Shown: one piece after another, positions 12,344 to 23,887 of the stretch
Numbering within the stretch: position 1 is the stretch's first letter
How the letters are laid out: every line of letters begins with the position of its first letter
Assembly (NCBI GenBank): GCA_027924585.1
Contig: BSBM01000059.1
Location: 6,138,001-6,202,000, forward strand
Source of the DNA: Larix kaempferi
Lineage: Eukaryota; Streptophyta; Pinopsida; Pinales; Pinaceae
DNA: 64,000 nt
Reading direction: 5' to 3'
Made by a program: the position numbers and the translations under genes
Notes under the pieces: generated by a model
The model's input: the letters and a program-made list of their open reading frames with translations, nothing else
Databases searched by the model: none
Told to the model about the DNA's origin: nothing

Positions 12344-13255
12344 CTATTGGCCCCTCATTAGAGATGAGAAGAACATCAATAAGGTACAATGTGTCCTAAC
12401 AAATTGCACAGAAACAGAGACTAAGCAGACTTTGAATCTGCTAATACAGAGAATCTGTCCGAAAATCTTCATGCAGTCTTCTATGTTTGAACCAAGAGAT
12501 GATGTTCCTCGTGTTTGCTTTACAATCATCAGAAGTGCAGAAAAAAACAACACAGCAAAGATGGATCTCAAAATAAACGTAAGGCTCTTTGCTTTTAGGC
12601 TGGCATCTCTTTGTCCAGCACTTCTTTCAAGGGAATGTACTCGCATGACGTTTGCTAATTGTGGTTCTGGGATTTCATCCATGCAAATATGACTAAAAAA
12701 AGTTGATGACATAGATTCAGTTCTTTGGACAGTTTGCAATGCCCCACCTTTCAGAGAAACAGTCAGCTTCCCTTGCATTCTCTTACTTGGTTCATAATTA
12801 GTATGGTTGGAAGTCAGGCCATCTGCTTCGCTCGAGTCTTCGTCGCTTGAAGTGTCCAACTTGTCATTTTCACATTGTTTGCTAGCATGCCCTTTCACAC
12901 TTGAAGATTCCGAGGAAGACTGTTGTTGTAAAGTCCTACAAAGTTTTCTTGGTGAAGCAAAAAGGTTGAAATCCTCAATTGTCAATGGGGACATTGATAT
13001 CTGAAAATATGGGCATGATTACAACTTTAAAATCTCCAAAATAAAATTTTGATTGAAAACAGTACAGACGCTGCAAAACAAATGAATTCAAAACTAAAGC
13101 TTCGATGAAGAAGTGCAGAGACATATATCTGATCGATACTGGAGATCTCATGGAAATATTTCATTTGACTTGCATCCTCTTCTCCAGCTTGCTTGTGGAA
13201 AGGTTCCTTTCCACACATATGCTTATCAGTAAGTATGGTTGGCCTCCAACGTGGT
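12344..13255 (-). CDS. unidentified protein fragment with a C-terminal membrane segment (two exons)
   Basis: Two minus-strand coding stretches that look like adjacent exons of one gene. The first (about 13255-13125) reads WRPTILTDKHMCGKEPFHKQ, then AGEEDASQMKYFHEISSIDQ. The second (about 12999-12344) follows a TTTTCAG acceptor and stays open for over 200 codons: SPLTIEDFNLFASPRK, a serine/acidic linker, then MDEIPEPQLANVMRVHSLER and a hydrophobic helix SLTFILRSIFAVLFFSALLM. The last part, after the helix, may already be intron. Length and lack of stops suggest a recently functional or still constrained exon, but I cannot assign a family. The 5' side is fused at about 13255 to the Walker A region of the ABCC pseudogene, so the gene is incomplete there. 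A single-pass tail-anchored protein is a possible reading of the layout only. Confidence 0.5.
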
Positions 13256-13319
13256 CTTCCCACTTCTTGTTCTAATGAGAGTATAGCACTAATGAGAGTG
13301 GTCTTCCCACTTCTTGTTC
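13251..13319. repeat. 22-bp direct repeat at the ABCC junction
   Basis: The same 22 bases occur at 13251-13272 and 13298-13319 (47 bp apart). Read on the minus strand they cover the Walker A SGKTT codons. The copy at 13251-13272 lies where ABCC homology ends and the unidentified membrane-protein exon begins, so the repeat marks the fusion point. Confidence 0.85.
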
Positions 13320-15441
13320 AACCAACAATGCCAATCTTTTGCCCTCCTTCAAATGTACATGTAATGCCCATGACCAAGGGCGTTGTTGGATCTATATCTA
13401 ATATGCATAACGAATATATTTGACTGCAATCATCAATAACCATGCAAATTTCAATTCAAAATATAATATTGTTAACACAGTTATCTTGTCAAAAAGAAGA
13501 ACTTAGGCACCTTCGATTCTTGTAATTCCACCTTCCCATGCGAGGGCCAATTAGCTGGTGGCCTGAGATCTTCTATAACTACTGGTGCCTCACTAGGAAT
13601 GTGCATGTACTGTTTGATGCGTTCTATAGACACAATGTAGTTTGCTAGTGTGCCTTGGTTTTAAATACTAAATACCAATGATATGTCCAATGAGACACCA
13701 TAAGATATGGCTATCCTAACAAAACCTGCACCAGTTCAAATTGTTAGGCATGATTATCTTATACAAATAAACACCCAGTAATAGCAGAATCTCCCACAGT
13801 TAACCTTTAGTTTTATTGTGCAAACCATGATTGATAGTACCCTTTGGGAGCAGGACCAGGGAAAGAACAGAGGAGCAAAGAACAATTGCACTCAATACCT
13901 CCAGACGTTGAATCAACTACTGATTTGCTGAGAAACAGTGTTCTTGTGTGCATTCACAAGCTCCCTAAATGCCTCACTTGAGACCAGTAGTTCCTGATAT
14001 TGCCCAGCTTGATGAATCTCCCCATCCAACATCAACTGCAAAAGAGAGATTTTAGTGTAGAAATTCAAAGAAAATTTGCCAAAACTATCAACAGTAAATA
14101 TGTCAAAATTACAAGAATTATAATCATGTGCCATCCATTGAAAAACGTTGTCAAAAAGTTGCATACAAGCAAACAAACATATTTCAATGACTAGGACAAC
14201 TGTTTCCTAACTAGAATAGCATCAAATGCAGGGAGAAAATCAACTTGGTGTGTTACAAGGATTACTGTCTTTTTTGACAGTGTTCCCATTATGTATTCCT
14301 ACACATCAAAATCTATGATTAATAGCATATCAGAAAGCTAAGACAAAACGAAAATCATTACTATAGAAAGGGGCAACATACAAAAGTGCTAGGCACATAA
14401 TAATCTGAAAATCTTTATATCAAAAGGAAATCACCATATTAACCTTAAACAAGCTATTAGCAGCATGAGCATAAACAACATTGAATGGATCATCCAAAAG
14501 ATAAATATCAGAATCTTGATATAAAGCACAGGCAAGCTGTATCCATTGTTTTTGGCCACCACTGAGATTGACACCTCTTTCTCCTATTTCAGTTTGATCA
14601 CCAAAGGGAAGATTCTGGAGGTCTTTATCCAGCGAATACTTGAGGATAGCTTCCTGATATTTCTGCTTGTCCATGGGATGCCCAAATAGTATGATGTCTC
14701 GTACTGTTCCATTTTGAATCCATGCAGTCTGAGAAACATATGCAAGAGTGCCACAAACTTGCAACTACAGAAGTAGGGTTGAGAACATGAGAAAGAGAAT
14801 CCATCAATTTAAAAGGTTAACAATGTTAGGGTAAGGGGGTAAATAATTCTTACTTACACTTCCCCTCAACTTTGGTACTTCTCCAAGTATTGCAGCTAAA
14901 AGAGTTGATTTTCCTGATCCAACTTCTCCACAAATTGCCAATTTTTGGCCTTGTTTAACCTCCATATATATGCACCAAAGCTTTTGTGGTGGCCCTTAAC
15001 CACTGATCCTGGGCTGACATGAGTTCAATTTGAAACTTATGTTGTAACTTTTCTAATGGAGAGTTACAAAGCATGGTAATGCTGATAACTGCCAAGGTTG
15101 AAAGTGTGGCCCATCCAATTGCATGGAAGAGGATGCCTAAAGCAAATATGAGCTTGAGTACTGTTGTCCAAGTCTGATGAAACCAGAAGGGAATTTCCCC
15201 AATACGATAAGCATCTATCGCCATATAATTCATGATTTCTCCTGCTGTATGCACCTATTTAGCTTCATTGGACAACTTTAGTTGTTTTTGATAGATTGCT
15301 GCAATGAGTGAAGAGCGCATTTGTAGACCAATCCGTCTAGTGCCAAAATACCATTGCTTTTGAGATAAGGACTCTATATGACTTTGGCAATAAAGAGTGC
15401 TCCTACCAAAACAAAACCTTCATATTTGATTGATTGTCTAC
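13256..15441 (-). pseudogene. ABCC (MRP-type) transporter, exon-deleted pseudogene
   Basis: On the minus strand several exons of a plant ABCC exporter follow in correct order. About 15441-14955: part of transmembrane domain 1, including GEIMNYMAIDAYRIGEIPFW and GWATLSTLAV, with stops in its first part. 14950-14868: NBD1 with Walker [19 protein letters not shown] and a perfect GTAAGT donor. 14764-14444: [15 protein letters not shown], signature VNLSGGQKQ, Walker [10 protein letters not shown]. 14298-14213: [15 protein letters not shown] (H-loop). 14038-13913: DGEIHQAGQYQELLVSSEAF. 13740-13510: end of TMD2 and linker, [20 protein letters not shown]. 13400-13256: start of NBD2 with a damaged Walker A (stop, then TRSGKTTLISAI). 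Most of TMD1 and TMD2 and the rest of NBD2 are missing. The 5' side is cut by the LTR element starting at 15442. Introns and several splice sites remain, so this arose by DNA duplication. Stops and deletions make it non-functional. Confidence 0.93.
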
Positions 15442-15587
15442 TGTTACAGGGGTGTCTACATGTAATTTCTTTCACAAATTATCAAGAGGATGACACCTAC
15501 AGGAAAGCTACAGGAGAACAGAACTCACACAATAAAGATTACAGATTTTGGCTGATAAGGTTCTCCACTCATTCATTACCTATACAC

Positions 15588-16171
15588 AGCAGAAGCTTCA
15601 TCAGCAAATTTTTTTATTTTTGCTGAGGATTCAAATCACAAGGGAAGATCGATTGCTGAAGTCTGCCGGGAATCATTTAGGGATTCCAATCATATGGTTC
15701 ATGTCTCTGTTGAAAAAGGGAGTGTGAAAGACATATCTGCCAATTTTCCGGACAATTTTGATGCTGTTGTTCTTCGGCGTGCCTCAATTATTGTGAAAAA
15801 AGCGGGACGATGCTATTGCTTCTCAAATTTGCTTTCCAGGATTAGGGGAGTCCATGTCAGCTCGCTGGAGTAGCCTGCCTAAAAAAGCAACTAAGCTCTA
15901 TTTTGCTCTAAGAATTTTAGAAGAGTTTGAGCAGGCTGAGGGTCGACAACCAGGTCATGTATCATCTGCAGATTTGGAATCTGTGCTAAGCCTCCGGAAG
16001 AAACTCTGTGAAGAACAGGGGTTACCTGAATCTCGAATACCAGGTATTCTCTTGGAAAGAATTGTTGATGCCGGGACGAGAGAATTCCCTCCAGTTTGTG
16101 CAATTATAGGGGGCATCCTTGGACAGGAAGTCATCAAGGCAATGTCTTGTAAAGAGAAATATATATCATGA
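15588..16171 (+). pseudogene. SAE1: SUMO-activating enzyme subunit 1 (SAE1/AOS1), intronless fragment in 5' LTR
   Basis: SAE1 with SAE2 forms the nuclear E1 that adenylates SUMO. The fragment starts at EASSANF and reads GRSIAEVCRESFRDSN, then HMVHVSVEKGSVKDIS, covering the middle of the ThiF/E1-like fold. About 50 residues are then deleted with a frame change. The C-terminal half (from FPGLGESMSARWSSLPKKAT at about 15832 to a stop at 16171) is open: TKLYFALRILEEFEQAEGRQ, FPPVCAIIGGILGQEVIKAM. The N-terminal nucleotide-binding part and the very C-terminus are absent. There is no intron across a region that is multi-exonic in Arabidopsis, so it derives from mRNA. It lies in sense orientation with the element, upstream of the LTR TATA box. 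The following 200 bp to about 16366 may be former 3' UTR. A short truncated protein could be encoded, but no enzymatic activity is expected. Confidence 0.93.
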
Positions 16172-17604
16172 AAATCAGGTGCAAGACTGCGCTTCAAGCA
16201 AGTTGAGGAGAATGTGTATATCTTTCTGCATGAATGATACATTTTTGTCATCATCATATGCAAAGAGCAGGGCAATGGTATTGAACAGGCATGTGGTTGC
16301 ATCAAATATTGGAGTAACTGATGAGAGCACGAAAATAGCCAAATTCACTAATCTCTGAAGGCCCAGCTTATATAGTTAGATTATGAAGTTGTTTTGAATT
16401 TGCTACTGTCGCGGCTAGCAAAATTGATCGAATGGGATAAACCACAAGAGAGCAATTTCAAGAACTAATCACAGATATGCCAATGAAGATGCATCTCCAG
16501 GATCCTGGTTTATTGGATTAGATATCGAGCATATTGATTGATCGGAGCCACAGCAGGTTAATTTTTTCGAACTCCACATTTCCATTTGACATCCGTTTTC
16601 TCAAACTCGGCTTGGACAGAAAATACACCCGAAAGCACAAGTTCCTTGACAGCCGAGGTTACACTGGCGGCAGATTTTATTGATTCAGAAGGCTACATTC
16701 AAAGCTCGGGCTTCAATAATGTTTAGCGCACATCAGTTTTTAGAAGATCATCGGAGCTCACGGGAACCCATCACGTTTTGTTCTACTGCTATCTTCGTTT
16801 TCAGCTGCTGTTGAAGGAAGCTGTGACTCTAAAAAGCTCGAGATGGCATCAGCGTAACTCTTCGCGTAAAACATGAACCCGATTTTTCGGTGTATTGGTC
16901 TGAACTCCGCGCCAACCAGGTTAACATGAAGTTTTGGAGCAATTCACGGGGTCAAGCACTCAGTAAATTAGTAGCAGAAAGCAGCTAGAAAGCAACCAAT
17001 CCGTTAGTGCAACCGCAGACCAGCAGATCTAAATTGATGGGAACGAAGATCATCATTGGGATTATCTTTTGATTAGTATGGTTGTCCACCTTTTAAACGC
17101 CCATCTACAGCACGATTTCCTCCGATGGCTAATGCATTTCCACGCCCTCTATTACGTGGAACTGTGAAATTAAAAACTAAAAATCAAAATCAAAATGCCG
17201 AATCTCAGGGTTTAGCAGTATGATCAGCACGCAGCATACAATAATCGGGGGTCCCACACTTTCGATGACAGCCGAGTATCTGACTGAAGTCCGCGTGAAG
17301 CTAACTCACCAACTGGCTTAACATGAAGTTTGGAGGAAATTTACGGGGCAGTAGCTCAGTGGCATCAGCATCTAGGGCCGCGTTTTTGTTTTTCTTCATT
17401 AGCTGGCAATTTGCGTGTCTACCAACTTCAGCCGAGCATACAACAGGTCGACTTTTGTTTTCGGCAGCTTTGGATACATGGAGCTGGCTCCCTTTAGTTA
17501 TGTCATTATTTTCTTAGTCATGCATTGGAGAGAAAAGTGGAGCTTACCCACTTTTTCTTTATTATTATTTTATTTCTTTTAGTTTTAAAAGAGCTTTTTT
17601 GACT

Positions 17605-17613
17605 TATAAAAGG
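17605..17613 (+). promoter_or_regulatory. LTR TATA box (5' LTR)
   Basis: TATAAAAGG in an otherwise AT-rich part of the LTR, about 670 bp before the LTR end. The corresponding site in the 3' LTR is TATAAAAAGG at 25149. Position and conservation fit the U3/R promoter; the transcription start was not determined. Confidence 0.65.
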
Positions 17614-18285
17614 AGCTAGCCTCCTCATTGTAAGCATGGAAAACTTTCTGGGAGTTCTTCTTTTCCCATGGGACTTAATGAAAAATATCATGCTGGGTTT
17701 ATGGACAGATTTGGCTTCTCTTTGCATGGCTGCGTGTTTCCATTTTAAGTTGTAGAGTAGATCTAACATAGAAGGCTATTTCTAGTCCATTGGGCAAACA
17801 TTTGGGTTCAAGTTGTTTGTTGACGTTGTGTTTTCAGAAGATCATAGGAGTAATAGACTGTAGTCGGTTATACTAATATTCTCCTCGTCTTTGTTTATGG
17901 AACGTATTAGATCAAATCTCACTTTTATGAAGCGCAAAGCCTTCTTGAGTCCTCTTTTTGACTCCATGCTCCCTTCTGGTACTAGCACTGACCTTCTCCT
18001 CAAGGACTGATCCTCCCGTCTTTTCCATCACCCATTTAAAATACATCTTTCTATTACATATGTTTCTCTAAGGCAGCCTCTTCAATTCACCTTGCCCACT
18101 TATTGTACCTGCCTTAGCGATCCTATCTTAGGGATACCCCCCTAGAGTTGGAGAAGAGCCAACCTGAAGCGAAGAGGAGAGGAGTGTGGTGACATTGGCC
18201 TCTCTCCTGAGAGAGTTGTCATCCAGCTGGTGTGTTACATTTTGGGCTTCAACAACACGCATGCCATTTTGAGAGACAACATTTT

Positions 18286-18303
18286 TGGCGCCGTTGTCGG
18301 GGA
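18286..18303 (+). other. retrotransposon primer-binding site (tRNA-Asp type)
   Basis: TGGCGCCGTTGTCGGGGA lies four bases after the 5' LTR. It is complementary, with one mismatch, to the 3' end of plant tRNA-Asp (which ends ...CCCGGCAACGGCGCCA). This PBS type is used by Athila-like Ty3/gypsy elements. Confidence 0.9.
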
Positions 18304-18466
18304 CAAAGTCCAGTTCCCGAAATTTGAAGACTATGCTTCATTGACGACATTTGTGGGAGATTATATTGCAGATTCTTCTTCTCACATGGCAACTCCACGA
18401 AGGGACAAAACCCTTGTCCTTTTGCAGATTTGAAGATCCTATTGGGTGTAGAGGTGAGCACACCCA

Positions 18467-19577
18467 TTGGAGGGCTTTCAAGCTCACCTTGGCGACTCCA
18501 CAATTTGGTATGAGGTATGGTTATATGCATGTTTCAGATTTGGTACCTCATTGTTTGATTTATGGATAATAATAAGGAGAGAGTGTGTGAGCTTCCACAC
18601 GATGTCTTTTATGCTCGAAGCTTTCATGCCATTGGATTTCTCGAATATCTGTGGATTTCCTAATGACTGCTATGACCATGAAAAGGTGCATGACATTCTC
18701 CCAAAGTTCCATGGAAATGATGAGATTTCAGCCATCTATCACGCTGCCTCTTACTGCAAATTGATGGTTGATTTAAATGTTTATTGTGAGGATGACCTTA
18801 TGATCATTTTTTCTTTTAACTTTGGAAAGAGATGTAGAAAATTGGTTCTATGGTCTTTTGGATGAATCCATAGATTCATTGGCAGAGTTTTTTGAAAGGT
18901 TTCTCCTCCGCTGGCATGATGGAACTGTCGATGAGATTGAACAGCTTGCTAGAGAGTACGATGCCCTCATCCCTAGGGTCCACATTGCACAAAAAGAGCA
19001 ACAGTTTGAAGAACATGTTGAAGGTCAAAGAGAGTAGCTTGGAGAAAGTATCATAGATAATCTGATTGAGGAAGAATTACAAGAGCCCTTGTTTGAAGAT
19101 ACAGCTGAACAACCTCATGACACTACTGAAATAGAAAGCAATGTGAAGCTGCTCCAGGTTTATGAACAGCTTCATGATGAAGATTCAGACTTGCATCAAG
19201 TTTATGTTACCAAAGATTTCCACAAACAGTTTTATGATGAAGATGCTAGTCTACCTCAAATTCATTTCATCAATGAAAATAATGATAGTTGTTTTGAAGA
19301 TCAGCCCGAACAGATTTATGATGGAGGTATGTCTCTAAGTCCTATCAGTCAATGGATAGAGGCCTCTTGTGCACTTACTGATACCTATGGCCAAAATTTC
19401 AGTAACCTTTTCTGTTTTGACAATATGATATTCAATCTTACTCATCAGCAGATTCTAAAACATCTCTGTTTTATGGTGACTCTGTCATCATTGTTGTCTA
19501 GAACCAAGCACGAAGAAATGAGAAATAACAAAGATAAGATGCTAGATTGGTTACACTGGTTGTATGAATATACATAA
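18467..19577 (+). pseudogene. retrotransposon gag-like protein, frameshifted
   Basis: The reading frame starts at ATG 18467 or 18602 and ends at TAA 19575-19577. The central part matches the plant Retrotrans_gag domain pattern: ILPKFHGNDE, then after a one-base frameshift near 18815, LERDVENWFYGLLDESID and FFERFLLRWHDG. A TAG at about 19035 breaks the frame a second time. The C-terminal 180 residues are acidic and repetitive, with DED/DEDS blocks (YEQLHDEDSDLHQ, FYDEDASLPQ) resembling a short internal repeat, and lack a CCHC zinc knuckle. No pol domains follow before the 3' LTR. It would have encoded the capsid-like structural protein of the element and is now defective. Confidence 0.8.
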
Positions 19578-19833
19578 CATGCTGTTGTCTCATATTAGTG
19601 TAGGTAGGTAGGAAGAATAAAGCTCACACATGAGCATTTGCTGCTGTTACTTATTTTTTAATTCTGCAATTTTTATGTAATAAAGCGTGGTCACGAGGTG
19701 TGAATCAAGCCATCCCCACCACACTGTTTTTGGTTTTTATGTGACCTGCGATAACCGAGAGGATCTGAGGTTCTCGTGCACTCACCAAGGTGAACACACG
19801 TCCCGCAGTTGGAGCCAGATGTTAGCTCCCCAC
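19578..19833 (+). other. 3' untranslated interior of the LTR element
   Basis: About 256 bp between the gag stop and the 3' LTR. It contains a potential AATAAA at about 19676 and no open frame. The bases directly before the LTR (GTTAGCTCCCCAC) are not a purine tract, so the plus-strand primer is unclear. Confidence 0.6.
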
Positions 19834-19979
19834 TGTTACAAAGGTGTCTACTTGTAATTTCTTTCACAAATTATCAAGAGGATGACACCTACAGGAAAGC
19901 TACAGGAGAACAGAACTCACACAATAAAGATTACAGATTTTGGCTAATAAGGTTCTCCACTCATTCTTTACCTATACAC

Positions 19980-20563
19980 AGCAGAAGCTTCATCAGCAAA
20001 TTTTTTGATTTTTGCTGAGGATTCAAATCACAAGGGAAGATCGATTGCTTAAGTCTGTCGGGAATCATTTAGGGATTCCAATCATATGGTTCATGTCTCT
20101 GTTGAAAAAGGGAGTGTGAAAGACATATCTGCCAATTTTCCGGACAATTTTGATGTTGTTGTTCTTGGGCATGCCTCAATTATTGTGAAAAAAGCAGGAA
20201 GATGCTATTGCTTCTCAAATTTGCTTTCCAGGCTTAGGGGAGTCCATGTCAGCTCGCTGGAGTAGCCTGCCTAAAAAAGCAACTAAGCTCTATTTTGCTC
20301 TAAGAATTTTAGAAGAGTTTGAGCAGGTTGAGGGTTGACAACCAAGCCATGTATCATCTGCAGATTTGGAATCTGTGCTAAGCCTCTGGAAGAAACTCTG
20401 TGAAGAACAGGGGTTACCTGAATCTCGAATACCATGTATTCTCTTGGAAAGAATTGTTGATGCCGGGACGAGAGAATTCCCTCCAGTTTGTGCAATTATA
20501 GGGGGCATCCTTGGACAAGAAGTCATCAAGGCAATGTCTTGTAAAGAGAAATATATATCATGA
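19980..20563 (+). pseudogene. SAE1: SAE1 fragment, second copy in the 3' LTR
   Basis: Counterpart of the fragment at 15588-16171, displaced by 4392 bp. The start is slightly better preserved (SANFLIFAED). The C-terminal half carries a TGA where the other copy reads GRQ (20335-20337), and single substitutions such as R to W in LSLWKKLCEE and G to C in SRIPCILLER. The same internal deletion of about 50 residues is present, so both copies descend from one capture event and were homogenised by reverse transcription. Confidence 0.92.
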
Positions 20564-20756
20564 AAATCAGGTGCAAGATTGCGCTTCAAGCAAGTTGAGG
20601 AGAATGTGTATATCTTTCTGCATGAATGATACATTTTTGTCATCATCATATGCAAAGAGCAGGGCAATGGTATTGAACAGGCATGTGGTTGCATCAAAGA
20701 TTGGAGTAACTGATGAGAGCACGAAAATAGCCAAATTCACTAATCTCTGAAGGCCC

Positions 20757-23700
20757 TGTTGTCCGCCAAACTGCACACCAGCAGCGGAAATCTTTCGAAA
20801 GTTGTCTCTTCACTAATAGTGACAGAGGTGCGGCCTTGGGGGCAAGCAATGAGCCAGGTACTGTCACCTGAATCCCAGCTCCTCCGTTTTGGCAAACTCC
20901 TAACGAAGCCAAGGGCGGTAGTCCCTATAAAAGAGTTTCACTAAGGCTCTAGTATTTATAGTGTTTTTCAGGTGTTGTGATGCGGATGGGTGTTGTTTAG
21001 GAGTTTTTTTGAATGAGAGACAATATAACATTTAAATGTAAAGCAAGATAGTGCAATCCACGTTGCAAATACAAAATGAAAGATACACTTGAACGATAAA
21101 TAAATCACTTTTCACGCAAATTAAGATAAATACTCCAATATAGATATTTTTAAGCAAAACAAAGATATATGATGAAGGACCAGTGCCTTATGGAGTCAAA
21201 TATAGAAGTGATTGTAAAAGCTTGATACAAGTGCTTGAAAATAGAAGTTTGTGAGAACGTTGTGCAGCTTATCTTGGTAAATTTAAGATTTTAATTGTTT
21301 TGATTATTACGGCTAAAACCAAGTGTTCAAAGAGTGTCCGGTAAGTAATTTTAAGCAGCTCCTTTAAGAGACATGTCGGAACCTGTCTGGAATCACAGCG
21401 AGGCGCGCAATGCTAACCAGCCACCGTGTCGCAGATTGGGCACTCCGGCGCCTCCCCTGAGAACTAATTAAAATACTTTATGAACAACGCCGGTTCGTTA
21501 GTTATGGGGGTGAAAGTTTTAATTAGATTTTCACTTGTGAATTATCAAGTCTTCCACCTTTCTGAGTACTAGCCCAACCGTTTCCGGTTGGCAGAGCATA
21601 CGGGTGTAGGACAGAAACCAAGGTAAATTAATTAAGGGGTGTGTGGGTTGAAGAGTTTTAAATTAAGAGCACTTTAGTTCAACTCTCCGACAGAGAGCGC
21701 TCTTGACTGGGTCTTATGACCACAGTTCAAGAGACTTGCTATTTTAACAAATACCTAATGCAGGGATAATGCAACACTAAAATTCCCTCCGATAGAGGGT
21801 GCTCTTGACTTGGATTTGGCCAAGTTCAAGACACTTTGGTTCATTTTAAGAAGCAGGTGAATTGTAATAGCAGTATATCTCAACTTGAAAAAAGATTTTA
21901 GTATGATTGATCAGCAAGATATGAATACTACTAACAATACTACTTTGCCAAATAAAATGAAAACTTGAGCAAATCTAGTGTTCTACCACACAAATTCTAG
22001 TCTAATAGGTGGGATCGATCTCCGAACAAGATCAACCACTAGAAGCCACCAATCTTGGAAACCTTCCAGCTAGCCGGATGTCCACAAGAAGTTGATGGGG
22101 GAGTGAGAAGCTACCACAAAACTATGTGGCCTTTGGGATACAATCCCAAAGTTAGCTATTCTCTAGTCAAGGATTGGAAGAGAAGATAAGATAACTAAAC
22201 GGAAAATAAAACTAAACTACCCAAGAGTCTCTTTCAGGTCAAAGACCATACTCGGGAGAGCATAGGTGTAAGTAAATACGGAAGGATGAGCAAAATGACT
22301 TATTGAAATAAAACTAAACTAAGAGCATATGAAAAGATCTAAACTAAGCCAATCCACAAAACCCAACACTCTTCCCCAAATGGGGAAGAAGACCAAAGAA
22401 TGGAGGACCTCTCCACTATAAGTTTTATTAATTTTTTACAAGTGCCTTGGGTTTTAAAACCTTGAAGGACTTTTGAGAATGAAGTAATTAGGAAAACAAA
22501 GCTAGCTTTTATAAGCTTATTACAAAGGATAACAAGATTTTGTATGTTCAATCACTCCTTATGGCGTTCATGTGATTCTGCTTTGATTTCTTTGCTTCAA
22601 GATCTATCAAGTATCTCTCTCTCAAATGACCTACACAAGCTCAAAACATCTCAACAAGGCACCCATTATTTGTCAAAGAAAACCAAATGAGTATGATGAT
22701 ACACGTGAGCCCTTCCAAGAGATAACGTATGAGTAATAATAGGGATCACGTTTGGTTGCATTGAAAGCCAAGCCATGAGGTGGCCTTGACTCAAGGAGGG
22801 CGCCTAACAAAACATTAATGTAACTCAACAATCCAATAATCATGTGCCAAGTCACCAATTCGTATTCCTTCATGAAGGAGCCGTACGGTCATATAGCTCA
22901 CGTCATCCTTTTCTCATAATTCATATATCCAAACTATGAATTGGCATGTGCATTATTACTTTAATATAGATGCCCACCACACTCACGATTTGAACCTTCA
23001 CCCATACCTCATGCAATTTGATGGAGCCCACGTGAAGGAGGGGGCCGTACACCCAATTTAATCCAAAATTTGATTTTTTGACTTTATGACATATGACTTA
23101 CTACTCCAATGTAGTCATACATACCATAAAAATATAACCCAACCTTTTCCATGGTTAAAAAATTCAATTTTTGACTTATTTGAATTTTGTCTTTTATGTG
23201 TTTTTGTCATTTTATGGCCACTAAATGCCAAAATAATGAAAAACTACTCCCAGAGGCGATGTAATCGCCGGAAACATTAGAAAAGTTGGTGCTAGGGTAA
23301 AAAGGACGCTCTGAGCGTCAAAACGAGCTTCCCCATGCCTAATTCCGCCTCCGGATGAGATTTTTATCATGTTTTGAAATTTTTTAATTAAACCATTAAA
23401 AAATGGTCTAATTTATGAAAAAAATTATTTTTCTCGGAATCCAACGAAACTCCTATGGGACCTAGTGCATGTTCATAAGACTCAATCGAGATGGCTAACA
23501 CGTAAAAAATCATAGACACAAGACTCTAATAACCACCTTAGGTTTTGACCACCATGGGAAATACTCCAGCTTTGGAGGGTTGAGTGAAAAACTCAGGGAT
23601 TATACGCCATTGATGAGTAGCGCATAATTCCTAAGGAAAAAACACTCTAGAGTATCCCCCAAATGGCTAAACCTACGGATAGCCGAGTCTTTTCTAAAAG

Positions 23701-23887
23701 GACCTCGTTTAGACCAACTTTTTACATTTTCCCCATGGGGGTATGAACATGCAGTTATTACAAATGGGGCAAAATTGCCCTGAAATTGACTTCTGAACTT
23801 CTGAATGTTAATGATGAACATGAATCATGTTCAATAAACTGGCGGCTCATTGAAAGTTCAACTATTTGTACAAAATAGGTGATAACA
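20757..23887 (+). mobile_element. E1: solo LTR (or LTR-only element), 3.1 kb, family E
   Basis: It starts TGTTGTCCGCC and ends GGTGATAACA, flanked by 5-bp duplications GGCCC (20752-20756 and 23888-23892). The uninterrupted target is visible in the other LTR at 16360-16364. It is 3131 bp. No internal copy of either end, no primer site and no gag/pol similarity was found, so I read it as a solo LTR of a family with unusually long LTRs. Relatives E2 and E4 lie at 28.8-32.3 and 28.2-35.9 kb. Its short minus-strand frames (22339-22551, 22673-22873, 23600-23821) are not recognisable. Confidence 0.88.

Larger units (their letters stand above)
15442..18281 (+). repeat. 5' LTR (2840 bp) with SAE1 fragment in U3
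   Basis: It starts TGTTACAGGGG and ends GAGAGACAACA. It is collinear with the 3' LTR over its whole length. Over the roughly 310 bases of the SAE1 part that I compared there were about eight differences. A TATA box at 17605-17613 would put the transcription start near 17635, giving U3 of about 2.2 kb and R+U5 of about 0.65 kb. U3 holds the SAE1 fragment (15588-16171) and a 64-codon frame (17323-17517) of no known family that is also present in the other LTR (24867-25061). Position 16360-16364 (GGCCC) is the uninterrupted counterpart of the site where the 3.1-kb insert entered the other LTR. Confidence 0.93.

Noticed and set aside
12432-12692. 86-residue plus-strand open frame
   Set aside because: Antisense shadow of the long minus-strand exon at 12344-12999.
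15854-16171. SAE1 frame as a functional gene
   Set aside because: It lacks the N-terminal half and 50 internal residues, and is duplicated inside LTRs; it is a fragment.
15955-16305. 116-residue minus-strand open frame (and its twin at 20290-20697)
   Set aside because: Antisense shadow of the SAE1 fragment; no independent protein similarity.
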